The notes: generated by a model from the sequence alone, not told the origin. 64,000 nucleotides of DNA from Dendrophyllia cribrosa (GCA_024195265.1 JAJLRJ010000009.1:13468291-13532290), one strand, 5' to 3'; positions 21,000 to 33,200 are shown, numbered from the stretch's first letter. A program made the numbers and translations.

Positions 21000-22700
21000 A
21001 TTAGCCAATGAACCCTAAAAAGATGTACAAGATGTCTTCAAATGTGCCCAGATCAGCTGGCGATGTTGCGCTGATAATAAAATCGCTACGGAAACTGTGT
21101 CGAAACCACTAATAAAAAATTACAAAATCTAATAAACACTTAATGACTTTTTCCTAGGTAAACAGTGAATTTTGTTTGCTGAGAATCTGATGTTTCCCGA
21201 GACGAAGTCAAGGTAAACATCAAGATTTGACCATGAAATTGAATCAACCAATGAAAGCCCGCGTTGTATTGAGAAAAACTCCAGTTATATATATAACAAG
21301 CACACTTATTAACTGAGAAAGCTTATTCGATCGGAGTTAAAATAAACTGAAAGCACAATTATTATTAAACAAAGCACAATATTTGTCGAGGACTCAGTAC
21401 TTTGAGGCCGTCCTCCACATACATAGTAGAAATGACTCGATCGATCAGCTATACGGCTCTCAGAGCAATAGCTCATCTCGCCAATTTTGAATAGCAAGTA
21501 ACTTCTTCCTAAGAAAAAAGTGATTCGATCCTATTTATTAGCGCATTGGTTATATTTTTTAATTGAGCTTTTGGTAGCAAATATTTAACCGATTTCTACA
21601 ATTTTTGGCATCCTAAATGAACAATGTTTGAATTATCGTTTGCTTTTTTGTGGGAGTGAAAAATATTTGAGATATCAGCATATTTTTAAAACCTCATTTT
21701 ACACAAAATGCACGTAATTTTAAAATGCGACGACAAATTTCTTTCTTACTTCGTCAAATAAGCCTCCGAGGTCGCAGGTTTTGTATGTGCACATTTCATG
21801 ACAATTAAAAATATCATGACAATGCAACTTGCTGCACAAAATGCTGATAAAATTTACTCTGAAAATGTTATGCTAACGCATTTGTGTCAGTTGTCGCACC
21901 CATAGCGGAGGAGTGCAGTCAGACTATCTCCCATCTGAAAGCCTGATGTTAACCAAAGCTTTTTTGAAAGAAACTGGTTAATCGGACGGAACGGCAAACG
22001 CAGTCAGCTGTACAACAACCAGCATTTTATGCTGCATGCAAGGTGAAAATAAATATCATAATCCGACTAATTATCGCGTACTTGACCCTTTATCCCCCCC
22101 CCCCCCCACCCAAAAAAAAAAAAAAATAATAATAATAATCGTAGCATGCCTGTGGAAAAACCGTTCTTTTTTTAGAAAATTCTACTGAATAATTCCGTAA
22201 CTAATCTCGACAACCGTTAAATTATATAAGTTTTCAATTACATTCTTTCTAGATAAATTATTTACAAGTTTGTTTTTGTTCGAACGAGTCGCTAACGATA
22301 GCGAGTATTCGATCGAACGATTCCATTTTATTGCCATATTGCCATTAATTGAACTTGTTACATGTATGAACATGTTTTCACTGAAAATCAGACTTCCTCA
22401 AACGGCTGAGAATAACTAGCTGACGGATTGAGCAACCTCTTTCAGTTTAACAATTAATAATTATTCATTCGCGAAGCGGCATGAGGTAAGATTTGCCCTC
22501 CGTTTTTCTTGGTTTTTTTTTTTAATTTTATTTTTTAATTGGTGTCACATTAGTGCATGCAAATTTATGCACGCATATTTTATTATTAACCGGGTCGTCA
22601 GGTCACATAAAATTTCTACAAAAATGGCTGCCGCGCTCGGCACGTGCTTGGTTTTCAAAACCATAGTTTTGTCTTATCGGAGTAATAACATACATTAAAA
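21000..22700. other. Intergenic, upstream of dioxygenase
   Basis: No gene recognised. Holds the dioxygenase promoter region by position, a poly-C/poly-A tract at 22086-22130, and AT-rich DNA. No TATA box or initiator can be called with confidence. Confidence 0.5.
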
Positions 22701-22708
22701 ATATTCAA

Positions 22709-22847
22709 ATGGAAAGAGAAAGCTTTAAAGAATACTCAGAAGCCGCTATAGTGGAGAAAAAGGAGAGCTTTAAGAGCCAGTCCACGAAAGACTCGAGGAT
22801 TTTTGGAAACAGCCAGAAACAACCCCACCTCAAACTTGGTCAGGTGA
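22709..22847 (+). other. Possible orphan coding exon, unrecognised
   Basis: From an ATG at 22709, about 45 charged residues (MERESFKEYSEAAIVEKKES...) are followed by a donor-like CTTGGTCAG|GTGAAAG. Composition is protein-like, but no partner exon or family is recognised. The same sequence is at 41165 in the duplicate block. Could equally be chance. Confidence 0.2.
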
Positions 22848-23264
22848 AAGGTAGTCGTGAGCAAGTAATCAAATCGATATTATTTTGTCTTTTAAATCTT
22901 ATATGATTATCTGACAGCTAATTAAAGTTTGACCTCCCAGGAAGCAGTTTTTGACCATTGAATACTCTAAAATTAACCAAATTTGCGGGTCTCTGATCAT
23001 AACAAAATCAGCAGAATCTTCAAATCTTATAACGTTTCTTTGTAACCAGCCCTTTTACCTTAAACCTTCAAACTCTGCTTTACAGCAGAGAAAACGTTTG
23101 AGACAAATCGGGTGATTTGGTGGTGCTGAAAAAGTACCAAATTTACCCAAATTCAGTTGATCATTTCGTACAAAGTGGTCATAATTGATTAATATATATT
23201 TTTTTCTTAAATATACCCAAAGCATTCCTTTTTCATAATATAGAAAAATTTCTGCGGGCAATTC

Positions 23265-23805
23265 TGTCCCGGTCGTCCGAGTCGTTTCAAAACGTGTACG
23301 GACGACCGGGACGATTATATGAGAACACTTCTGAGACGACCCGGGACGATCACAAATGACCCGGACGACTGGTACGATCGCGGTCGCTTGGATAGAACTG
23401 TGTTCTATCCAGACGACTGGTACGATCGTGAAAAATCGGGGACGATAATATGAGAACTACTCTCAGGCGACCGGGACGACTGAGGCAATCGAAGCGACCC
23501 AAATCAACCGCAGAATGCACTATTATTTCCCAGCATTCATAGCTCTACCAGTTCGAAAATGGCGACAACGTCGGAGTTTAACTCTGCTCAAACAGCCGCC
23601 ATTTTTTTACGATTCTCGCGCCCAAAACATGTTGTCGGACCCAGTTTACGACCGCGCTATTGATGTTCGGGACGAACGGGACGATCATATGAGAACCCAA
23701 ATCGCTTGAGTCGTCCCGATCGTCTGAGTCGTTTGCAAAAAAAACTTTTGAAACGACTCGGACGACTTGGGCGATCGGATAATTAAATGAGAACCAGCCT
23801 TAATC
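23265..23805. repeat. Complex repeat rich in GACGACYNGGACGATC / TATGAGAAC
   Basis: Strings such as 'cgggacgatNatatgagaac' occur at 23302, 23430 (variant), 23680 and 23780 (variant). 'gacgactggtacgatcg' occurs at 23364 and 23412, around a 'ggatagaactgtgttctatcc' palindrome. Both orientations occur (gtcgtcccgatcgtctgag). Looks like a foldback or satellite-like element of ~540 bp; duplicate at about 41720-42250. Confidence 0.6.
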
Positions 23806-24251
23806 AAGAATAACTTTAAAAAATAGGATTTTCACCAAGTTACAGTCAGCTGATGGCAGAATTATTTTTTTCAAATCAATCATCTCCCCGATTGTCTTTT
23901 GTATTGCTTTCCTGAGGGGCAGCTTATAAAATCCACACTTTATCGCACAAGGACAAGAGAACACGCAAAATATACCAGTGTATTACACTATAAAATCTGC
24001 GCCAAAAAAAAAATGAGAAAGTGGCAATGCTTCAGCTGAAGAAATTGGTGCTGGTACAACGGGAAATCGGTTCTGTTGCAGGAAATACATGCGGACATTT
24101 TATTTTATTTATTGTTCGCATTTTTCATCCCCCGGCAAACTGGTTAGCATTAGATTCCATCCACCAAAACTACCTTGGACACCTTATTAAGACAATGTAT
24201 AACGGATTAACTGGTTAGCATTCAGTTAAGGTTAGGGTTAGCAGTTCAACC

Positions 24252-24343
24252 AGAGCAGCTAGGTGGTACTCTGGCAGTGTAGGCTTTGTAAGCCTAAACC
24301 TGGATGAGGTCACAGGTTCAATCCTGAGTGGGTATTTAGATTT
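24252..24343 (+). repeat. tRNA-Thr(TGT)-like degenerate sequence
   Basis: Contains AGGCTTTGTAAGCCT, an anticodon-arm-like hairpin with TGT in the loop, and CAGGTTCAATCCTG, a good T-arm with B-box. The D-arm and acceptor stem do not pair well, and the anticodon-to-T spacing is long. Likely a tRNA-derived repeat. Duplicate at 42715-42806. Confidence 0.45.
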
Positions 24344-25325
24344 TCGTTTTTACACTTACAAATTTACTGAAAATAAAATTCAAATGACTTTAATTCTCGT
24401 ACATTCAGTACAGTATACTATAGTACAGATTACAGTATTTGCATTTACGGTCACTAGTATGCGTTCACTATACCTCTTCTTTAATTCACTTTTACTACTT
24501 TTACTTTATAAATTGCATTTTACTAGCGATCCCGCTGGCAACGCTTTTGGCCGACAGACGATTATGTTTATTTCGCAGACTTTGATAAAAAAAAACTGAG
24601 GAAAACAAAAACATATGTTACGGTTTTATTTAATCTTATGATTCTGTTTTCGCCTTCTCAATTCCCTTGTTTTATTGTACACAGCTCATTAGAATATAAC
24701 GCGTCTCATTGGCATATAAAACACGGGTTATACGAATTCACTGTAATAAGTGTCTGAGGTGGTTCAGGTGGATGGTATCGAATGCTAACCCAGCAAACGA
24801 GTACTACGCAACTCATAAAATATTACTTATCTAGCCAAAATACCGAATAGGATGTATTTATTAAAAGATATCTCAGAACTTGAATGCGTGCTGAAACGAC
24901 TGCAAATATGACACGTTTATCTTTCGTGCCAATAGGCGGAATAATAAACAAATGACGAGTAACTTGACATGCAGAACCGTTTGCAATATTTTTCTCTGAA
25001 TATAACCTCTATATCTTTTAATCAAAAGAGATTTGCTAAAGCAAAGGCATACAAAAATTAAAGAAAGATTTATTGATTTATTAAAGTGTTCGGGAGAATG
25101 GGCTCATCCTCACGAGTGACGTAAAACAAAGAAAACAAAAGGTACTGAAGCAGAAAAGTGCAAGACAACAAAGGTAGAAAACAAAGCAAGAAGTCACAGG
25201 TTTTTTCACCGAGGTAAGAATGAGAGAATGAAATAAAATATCGTATGCTCCCAGACAATGGGGCACCAAGTAAAATAAATAAATATCCTTTATTTACCCT
25301 CGGAAGTGTTTATAGCACAAGTGCT

Positions 25326-26440
25326 GGGCATTGGTAACGATGACGGTTATATACCCGTGACGGACAACACGTGACGACCGTCACGGAGGTGTCACGGGAT
25401 CGTCACGTGACCATCCCGGATAATATTCATAGATTTGTAATATGTTTGTAGAGGCTTACATGGTCATATCAATTAACAATTATCAATTACCAATATCAAT
25501 ATCAATAATTATCAATTATCAATTACCGGATAAGTCAGATTAAAACAAGATTCCTTATAAGAAAACCGTCACGGATCGGCACTAAGCCGTCACGGATAAG
25601 TCAGATTATAACAAGAATCCTTATAAGAAAACCGTCACGGATCGGCACTAAGCCGTCACGGATAAGTCAGATTATCACAAGAATCCTTATAAGAAAACCG
25701 TCACGGATCGGCACTAAGCCGTCACGGATATTCAAGTCAGATTATCACAAGAATCCTTATAAGAAAACCGTCACGGATCGGCACTAAGCCGTCACGGATA
25801 AGTCAGATTATCACAAGAATCCTTATAAGAAAACCGTCACGGATCGGCACTAAGCCGTCACGGATAAGTCAGATTATCACAAGAATCCTTACATAGAATC
25901 CTTATATTTTACAATTTTCGGAATCTAAATATAAAAAGAGGAATAAAGAAAAGATCCATTCTCAAGGTCTTTTGCTCGTGGACTTAGCCGTCACGGATAA
26001 GTCAGATTATCCGACTGACATCTTTATGAAACCCTCACTAAGACATCAACGATATCCGAGATTATCACTAGAATCCTTATAAGAAAACCGTCACGGATAA
26101 GTCAGATTAAAACAAGAATCCTTATAAGAAAACCGTCACGGATCGGCACTAAGCCGTCACGGATAAGTCAGATTAAAACAAGAATCCTTATAAGAAAACT
26201 GTCACGGATCGGCACTAAGCCGTCACGGATAAGTCAGATTACCATTGAAATCTTTATGAAACCCTCACTAGGTCCACTAAGGCATCAACGATATCTGAGA
26301 TTACAACAAGAATCCTTATAAGAAAATTGTCACGGATCCGTCACGGATCTGTCACGTATGCGTCACGTATGCAACCGTCACGTGTTAAACCATTTTTGTC
26401 CGTCACGGGTATATAACCGTCACGGGTTTTACCAATGGCC
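25326..26440. mobile_element. Non-autonomous TIR element with internal minisatellite, copy 1
   Basis: Flanked by an 8-bp direct repeat CAAGTGCT (25318-25325 and 26441-26448). Ends are inverted: GGGCATTGGTAA on the left and TTACCAATGGCC on the right, followed inward by GACGGTTATATACCCGTGAC and its complement. An 8-bp target duplication fits hAT-type transposition, which is inference. The interior is dominated by a ~66-bp tandem unit (see next entry) and has no transposase. Duplicate at 43789-44904. Confidence 0.8.
25535..26345 (+). repeat. ~66-bp minisatellite (CCGTCACGG units)
   Basis: The unit reads approximately 'aagtcagattatcacaag', 'aatccttataagaaaa', then 'ccgtcacggatcggcac' and 'taagccgtcacggat'. 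About five near-identical copies lie at 25540-25890, then diverged copies to 26345 with a 'gaaaccctcactaa...catcaacgatatc' variant interspersed. CCGTCACGG and its complement CCGTGACGG pervade the element from end to end. Confidence 0.85.
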
Positions 26441-26552
26441 CAAGTGCTAGTGGGACCGAGCATTCAAATTAAACATAACATTTTTAAAAATCCCAACTGG
26501 CAGGAGGCAAACCAGTTGGCTATTTCACAAGCGTGGCCGAGGAGTTTAGTGG

Positions 26553-26620
26553 TCAGAGCGGCAGGACTTGAACCCGGGACCTCCGGATTTCAAGTCCGGC
26601 GCCCTCTCGACCACGCTGCC
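26553..26620 (-). repeat. tRNA-Ser(TGA)-like degenerate sequence, copy 1
   Basis: The minus strand reads GGCAGCGTGGTCGAGAGGGC, then CCGGACTTGAAATCCGG (a perfect 5-bp anticodon stem with TGA in the loop), then CGGGTTCAAGTCCTG. It lacks the long variable arm of Ser tRNAs and the acceptor stem has mismatches, so probably a pseudogene or SINE head. An inverted A-box-like GCGTGGCCGAG lies on the other strand at 26531. Duplicate at 45017-45084. Confidence 0.5.
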
Positions 26621-27125
26621 CCCATATATAATATAATATGTGATTATCTTTCATCATATATACAGGTAGTTGCGTAGAATGGATTTTGTTCTGAAGTATT
26701 TCGTAGCTTTTCCAACATATCCCAAAATAAGATCGTGTACACAGCACAAGACCGAATATTAAAATTTCAATCACAGCATCACACTAACTGAATCCATCCA
26801 TGCAAATAAAGTTTGTTAACTGAACTGAATACTTCAAAAATCATTTATTCTGAACAATGACATTTCCATACCATACTTTCATCCGAGAACTGACTGTACT
26901 AAAAAGTGAGTTGCTGAAAAAGCTACAGCGTTACACTTGCGCGTACGCTTACGTTGCGCCAGTTCGTAGCCAGTTTCTGTGCTTTTGCTTGCTCATACGC
27001 TTCAGTAAGCTTGCGTTGCGTGTAAACAAGCCTCGCTCGAAATGCAAAATGCGCTCATCTGTGACCTGGATGCAATTTCCCAACGGCAAACTCTCCTAGT
27101 TGAATGAAGCATGGATTAATAAATA

Positions 27126-27610
27126 CCTTATTATAGGAAATTAACGCTCCTGTAAATTAATGTCTTTGAAATTAACGCGACTTAAATTAACGCGAATTGG
27201 AGGGAAAATTTCTTTCGAATAAAGAAAATTAACGCGAGAGAGGGGGAAAATTTTCAAAATGAAGAAAATTAACGCGTTTATTGATGTCTCTAAAGATATT
27301 TTGGCTGACTGTGTAGTACAAGAAAAAAACGGATGTCGAGAACCGCTCTTCTGAAAGCAAGAATGAACTGGAAATATTGCAGATGACATATCTTTAAGGC
27401 TTTTACATTGTAAAAGATTGAAAAATAGTGTGCAGAAAAGAGAAGGTTATTGTTTCCTGGTTGCTACTATGTGTTCGAACGGTATCCAGAATTTGGGGTG
27501 AAATTAAGGTCTCGGAAATTAACGCTCCACTTAAATTAACGCTTACAAAAATTAACGCGACTTAAATTAACGCGAATTTTGAGAATTCGCGTTAATTTCC
27601 TATAATAAGG
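27126..27610. mobile_element. TIR element with AATTAACGCG repeats, copy 1
   Basis: Perfect terminal inverted repeats starting CCTTATTATAGGAAATTAAC, flanked by TA on both sides (27124-27125, 27611-27612), consistent with a TA target duplication. The 10-mer AAATTAACGC or AATTAACGCG recurs about ten times inside the two ends. Interior ~250 bp is unique and non-coding. Duplicate at 45590-46074. Confidence 0.8.
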
Positions 27611-27619
27611 TATGAACCT

Positions 27620-29430
27620 ATTTTCTTCGAAATAAATACAGGAGCTAAAATCTGGATTTGCGCAAACCCCTCATTTCATATCGAGGCCCTCCTAGAAAAA
27701 AATTGGTCCGTTATATTTGGCTCAAAATTTGCGAATCGACTTCCTTTGATATAATCTAGAACGTGACCAAGTTACAAAAAAATTCGTCGGAGCAGAAACA
27801 CTGCAACAGAAATGCTGTCAACTTAGGAGATTATTTCCACCCGAGGTGAAATAAATATTTATTGCGCCTCAAAAAATAATAATCATAGACGCTCAACACC
27901 AAGAATATGTTGTATAGGCATGCGTTATACCTTACAGCAAGTTCGATTGCGAATGCTACAAACCATTAAAATTTACACACCCACACATGGCGAAAACGCG
28001 CTAAATATGTAATATTGCTCTCCTCTTAATTTTACCGAGATTATATATTATTTTGCTCCTAAAACATATAACGACAAGAAACTGGTAGTATTGGTACAAC
28101 TTACGAACCGGTTTTGGTCACTCTAGGTGTTTTCCGTGTTCATAAACAACTTATCGAAACCGCGGCATTCGCCATATGGTCTTGCACGCAGATTTTAGGC
28201 TTCGTTGTTTTAATACGAATGGTAATTAAATTTGACAATTCGTCAGGGGTGACCGAATTGACTTTACATTATGCTCGGACATACAATTGGCGAATGCTCT
28301 TTTGTTGCTTTCCTTCGTGTTTGCTTTTGTTCGATATATTTCGTAAAATGGCGCAAGTTGATGGAGAACGTGTAGTCTTTCTTTCAGATTGGTGAAAGGC
28401 ACTTGTTAATTAACACTGAATGCAACGACATAAAACTTTCAAGGCTGTCGGTTACAGGCACGTCACGGGTAGACGGCATAGCGGAAACGTGCTAGAATCA
28501 ATTAGCAGGGTTTTATGATCCCCTTCGGTTGATATCTAAATACTCCTCACTTTAGCTCCTCAATTTCGCATACCTTTTGAGTAGCACAACTTACCTTTGA
28601 ATAACAGGTGTTGTTGCTGTTTTAAAGACTTCAGTCGGAGCTGTTAGTTAAAGCCGCACCCAAGCTATATACCACTCGAACACGAACGTAGTATAATCGA
28701 TTCAGGAATGTCTGTTCACCACCCTTTTCTAACCTCTGTTTTTATTGGTCCATCATATTGAATGCCTCTTTTGTTATTTATCCGGTAAGTTTTAAGTCGT
28801 GCCAAAAAATAAATTGAATGCCCTTAAACCGCCGTCAGTATACAATTAAACTGTAGTCAATATCGTTGATTGGTTTCCCGGGTTCATTGATTTTCTAAAG
28901 AATCTCCGTTGCGGGTCATAGTTTCGGGAGAACGAAATAAAGTCTCCATATGCTTCCAGACAACGTGGCCACTTTTGCAGCGGGTTCGATGGTCGAAGTG
29001 CAATTCAGACTCCTTCCTTGTCTCTCTTTCATACGCTGTAGGGTAAAGGACTTAAAATCACTGAAATTAATTGCGAAAAAAGACACCATCAAAAGACAAG
29101 AAACAACACAAGGTAACGTTTTATTTAGCTTCGTACCCTATTTATTAGTTTAATGTTTGATTATAATTATCAGTCGGAATTTTCCATACAAACTCATATA
29201 GTAAGCTTGGTCTTCCTGTGTTCACCGCAGGGTTAAGGGGAAAAAAACGCCCTAAACAGCGGGGATGCCAAAACTTCGCCGCTCTAATCTCCTCAGGTCA
29301 AATTAAAAAATGTCTACGTTTCTTGTACTAAACAAAACGGGCCGACCTAGGCCCACTGAAGGACCCTATTGAATACTATATGCAGTCAAAACCGGTTCCA
29401 TAGAGCAAGTACTGTCCACAAGAAATTAAA
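27620..29430. other. Intergenic, no gene recognised
   Basis: AT-rich unique sequence. One stretch at 28950-29115 (plus strand) has a protein-like frame ending at a donor-like ACACAAG|GTAACG, but I recognise no family and no partner exon. The same holds for its duplicate at 47414-47580. Confidence 0.4.
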
Positions 29431-29434
29431 CTAG

Positions 29435-29609
29435 AATAGGCCATTTCCGAGTTGCCGTTAGCCTCTCTATCAAAGCGAGGCTAGGTGCGAAACCTTTCAT
29501 ATGAAAATGAGTTTTCATTTGCAAGTGAATAAAAACTCGTTTTCATATGAAAGGTTGTGCACCTAGCCTCGCTTTGACGAGGCGTAACGTAACTCGGAAA
29601 TGGCCTATT
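29435..29609. mobile_element. Palindromic MITE, family 'TAGGCCATTTCCG', copy 1
   Basis: Same family as 10140-10338: AATAGGCCATTTCCGAGTT on the left and AACTCGGAAATGGCCTATT on the right, with inner arms 'gcgaggctaggtgcgaaacc' and 'tttcatatgaaaatgag'. Duplicate at 47899-48073. Confidence 0.8.
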
Positions 29610-29641
29610 ACCAAGAATGGATACTCCAAAATCAGGCGTAC

Positions 29642-29742
29642 GATGAAGGACTGGAACCTATTCGTTCCACACTTCATGATCCGTTGACCTATGAATTTCG
29701 CGACTAAGCGAGAATATACGGGGAGTCCCAGTCCTTCATCAG
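29642..29742. mobile_element. Short TIR element (~100 bp)
   Basis: GATGAAGGACTGG on the left is inverted as CCAGTCCTTCATC on the right, ~100 bp apart. Only the ends match. Weak evidence for a mobile unit. Duplicate near 48106-48206. Confidence 0.4.
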
Positions 29743-29744
29743 AT

Positions 29745-30780
29745 AACTAATTATAAAGTTTCTGTTGTTACGACCATGCTTCGTCTCCCCAGTCCAAAAA
29801 ATTGGCCCTTGTTTAAGGCGGCTCCGTTGTTATTTCGGGCGCACTCGTCTATGACAAACTTTGTCCCATAACTTTTCCGGCTCTAAAGCGATCCTTCTAA
29901 AACTTTGCGGAAACTTACAGCTTTTATCTAGCAATAATATGACAGAATTCGATTTTAATGGGATAAAATATATTTAGTGATAATCGGGCTTAAATCAGTG
30001 AACCCCACTTTTTGAACAAAATCACACCCTGTCAAAAATTTTGCTGTTATATTTGTGTTAAATTTCTGGAATCAGCTTACATTGACTTGATACATACCCT
30101 TACCAAGTTTCAGCAAAATCGTTGGAGCCAAAATGCGGAAGAATTAACGCCATCAAAATTTAGCCCTAAAATTCTCTTACAATTTTAAATACTTCATGCT
30201 CTTTGCCGGACTAAACAATCTACGAACCCAAATTTCTGGGAGAAGCCTTCCCAATGCTTGCTAAATCTGAATTATAAGCCGATTGCAAATCGTGTGAACC
30301 GTTAAAAAGTATTCACTATTCTGTAAATATCACAAAATGCTCCAAAACCTGCTCAATTCTCCAACGCTACGTTTCCCATCATTTTTCGAAAATTATCCTG
30401 CAGTTTGGTGTCAAACTTCTTCCACATGAATTTCAAGATACTGCAATACTTTTACATCGATTGTTTTTTGTTTAGAAGGGCTTGCAATTGGAGAAATAGT
30501 TTTTGGGATTATAAGCTACTCCGCATCTGAACTCAGGCGAAGCTGACAAGCAGTTTTCAGAGTTTTGTTTATGAATACGAAATGAGCACGTGTGGAATTT
30601 ATTCTAAGAATTCGCACCTTAGTTAGGGGGGCGTACGTGATATGCGCGCGTAGTCAGCGTAGTCCCCGCATTTGAAAACATTGCACCCCATGGAAACTTC
30701 TAATGGAGCGTACATGCTCCCTCCCCTCCTGGGGTAATTAGCGTGCATATTTCGTTCGCCCCCTTATAAAGTGAACAGCG
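29745..30780. other. Intergenic, no gene recognised
   Basis: Unique AT-rich sequence in all frames broken by stops. No repeat structure noted. Confidence 0.4.
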
Positions 30781-30784
30781 AACA

Positions 30785-30980
30785 GCGAACTGCCAATTTT
30801 TTCAAGTTGCAAACCATTTTCAGGCCATCCTTGCAATCAGAGACGCTTGTTTATAGTTTCATTGTACTCGTAGAGTAATTTGGAACAAATCTGGGCCATA
30901 CTTTTGTGGGGTTTCCATTTATGTAAATATGCCTTTTGGCTTTTCAATACAATAAAAACTGGTTACATAGCCTCTTTAAA
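30785..30980. repeat. Relative of the 5732-6134 element, reversed
   Basis: The reverse complement matches the 'ggctatgtRacc' end and the 'aggatggcctgaaaa...aacttgaaaaaattgg' core of 5732-6134, with several substitutions. Duplicate at 49249-49444. Confidence 0.5.
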
Positions 30981-31552
30981 AGCTTAAAAAAAATTCCCTA
31001 GAAAAAAGCACACAAAAAAATTGATAGCCAGATGTATTTTGCTCGCGGACTGTATTTTTCGGTCAATTTAGAATACTCGTCTTGTTATCAAAACGGAAAA
31101 AAAGGGAGATTGAACGGTCGAAGACTACCTCGGAAGCAGCCCATGAACCTAATCGGCTCAGAAAACTACGCCTGGCTTACATTACATGTAAGTTTCTCTA
31201 CTACAACATTTACAATAATAAATACAAAATGTATCGACAAGTCGCACATTACATATATACCTCTAACATGTCCACTGAGGGCGGATGCAACAGGAGCCGC
31301 AATGTTGTTGCAACATTAGCAGCTATATTCCGCACAATGATGGAATTGCACGATGTGTCCAACCTTGAATTGTCGAGTGCAATGTTGTGGACACTGTAGT
31401 TGTAAAAAAAAGACAATCGCGTTTTGCTTCTGCACCACTACGCGCAAACATTTTTTTAGGTGTGTCGACTATCGCGTAATCGTTTCAACATATTTTTTTT
31501 ACCTTCTGGCTAAGCCAAAAGTAAAGGATAATTTTAAATCTACTTGATTTCA

Positions 31553-31558
31553 TTTATT
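31553..31558 (-). terminator. Candidate poly-A signal for arylsulfatase, copy 1
   Basis: AATAAA on the minus strand ~77 nt past the stop codon at 31635. The same signal is at 50017-50022 behind the full-length gene. A (CA)n microsatellite at 31564-31586 lies between stop and signal. Confidence 0.45.
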
Positions 31559-31634
31559 AAAACAAACACACGCACACACACACACAAAAAAAAACGGTCA
31601 AAGTTAGACATTCCTCGATCTTTAAATCTTAATA

Positions 31635-31969
31635 TTAATCCATCCAAGGGCTCCAGACCCCACCAAAGTTGTTAGGATTGGCTTTCGGATCAAACGGTTT
31701 GTTTCTAGGGGGCACCATAGTCTTTCTATATTCCTCAAGCCACTGCAACATCTTGCTCACAACATCAGGTTGGTTCTTTGCTTGGTTGACGTATTCACAA
31801 GGGTCATCTTGGACATTAAACAAGCAAGGGCCTGCATCTCTTGTGCACTCAGGCGGGGAACTGGGTGGCTTGCCACAAGTGACGACTGCATTTTTCAAGG
31901 CTGTGTCTCTGGAAGAGTGATTTGTGTTTTCAAGTCCGGGAGGAGCGTACCATCCACTCCAACTGGTAG
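31635..31969 (-). pseudogene. Arylsulfatase exon 7, duplicate copy
   Basis: Identical in coding content to the exon at 50099-50433 ([15 protein letters not shown] start, WSPWMD stop end). With 32811-33086 it forms only the C-terminal part of a sulfatase; the five upstream exons are absent because the contig ends at 33418. Best read as an assembly duplicate, not a separate gene. Confidence 0.75.
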
Positions 31970-32810
31970 CTGTGGAAGAGAAAGAGACACGCAGTATTTC
32001 AGCCGTGTAAAGGTAGTTTTAGCCTTATACGAATCACAATAATACGTCCGATCTACAATAAGCGACAATATTGTTGACACATTTCTTCGGGACGAGACGC
32101 ATTTCAGCCCCACACCTGTTATCCCCCCCCCCCCCCCCCCGGACAATGTTGTGTGTCGTTTAGTCAGGTCTGTCGCTGCAATCCTACAACATTGGATGGG
32201 TGGACGGGGGTTAATGCGGCAGGATGTAGTAAATGGAAAGATATAGTGATTAATATGGCACGAAAACCGTTTTTAGCATACAATGTGTCAACTACTTTTG
32301 TCGCCTATGTTAGGTTTGTGGCGGGTCAAGCAATAATGTTACCCTGGCCTTGATAAAGCTATGTTTTAGCTATTCATAATCGGTGCTTTTGCAGTGCGCG
32401 AGTCACCCGATAAATAACCACATTTTTCATCCACTCGTCATTGTACAACTGTGTTCAAGCAACTAGTAATTATGGAAGGAATCCGCGACTGCCCAGACAA
32501 AAGATATACAGCGATGTTGGGTGAAGTGTTCACTGCCACCAGGGGAGGGAGAGAGGGGCGAAAAGCGCTTCCTGCAGGCATTCCCGTCAAACTGCGAGAT
32601 TTCACACTGTGCTACCTGATTTTATAGCAGAATGTCGCAAAGGATCATGCACGACCCAGCTTACTGAGAAACACCCGGGATTAGGGATTAGATTATATAT
32701 GCAGTAGTTATACAATGTTTTATTTTTCAGTTCATTCTGTATCTGTCTATCACAGAGATACAGTAGGATTTTCACCGTCATAAAATCAAAATCGTTTTAG
32801 CTTTTCTTAC

Positions 32811-33086
32811 ATATATTGACGAGCAGTTTCCAGTTCCCGAATCTGTAAGCGGCGGCTCCACTAAGAGGGTCGATGTTGTGAAGAATTTCCAGACGAGGGG
32901 AGTCGGTGGCATGTGAAAGAGTGTTCCACATGTCATACCCATCAACAGAGGACAGGTCATGAATGTCTCCTCCTGCTACGGTGTACAATGTAGGAAGCCA
33001 GTCGGTCACGTGCATTAGTTCCATGCTCACTCGGCCTTTAGCGGAGAGCAGTGGACTGTGAATGAAGCCCGCACCACGGACACCTC
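32811..33086 (-). pseudogene. Arylsulfatase exon 6, duplicate copy
   Basis: Same sequence as 51287-51562, with acceptor TTAACAG|GA and donor ATATAT|GTAAG. Upstream of it there are only ~330 bp before the N run, so no catalytic Cys exon belongs to this copy. Confidence 0.75.
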
Positions 33087-33115
33087 CTGTTAAGGCAAGA
33101 AATGCCAGTTCAGCG

Positions 33116-33200
33116 TTTCACAAGACTGAAGATGATGTTGCGTTTCAAGACTGAAGATGATGATGCGTTTCACAAGACTGAAGATGACTGAAGATGATAA
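33116..33200. repeat. Short minisatellite (GCGTTTCACAAGACTGAAGATGAT)
   Basis: About three to four imperfect copies of a ~27-bp unit 'gcgtttcaYaagactgaaga' + 'tgatgat'. Duplicate at 51592-51676, inside an arylsulfatase intron. Confidence 0.7.

Noticed and set aside
25535..26345. CRISPR-like array
   Set aside because: Repeat units are directly abutting ~66-bp minisatellite units without unique spacers, in a eukaryotic context and within a transposon.
26553..26620. Functional tRNA-Ser gene
   Set aside because: No long variable arm and a mismatched acceptor stem.
28950..29153. Coding exon on the plus strand
   Set aside because: Protein-like and ends in a donor-like site, but no recognised family, no partner exon and no clear acceptor; kept only as a note.
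31635..33086. Second arylsulfatase gene
   Set aside because: Only the last two exons are present, identical to the full gene's, and the sequence ends at the assembly gap.
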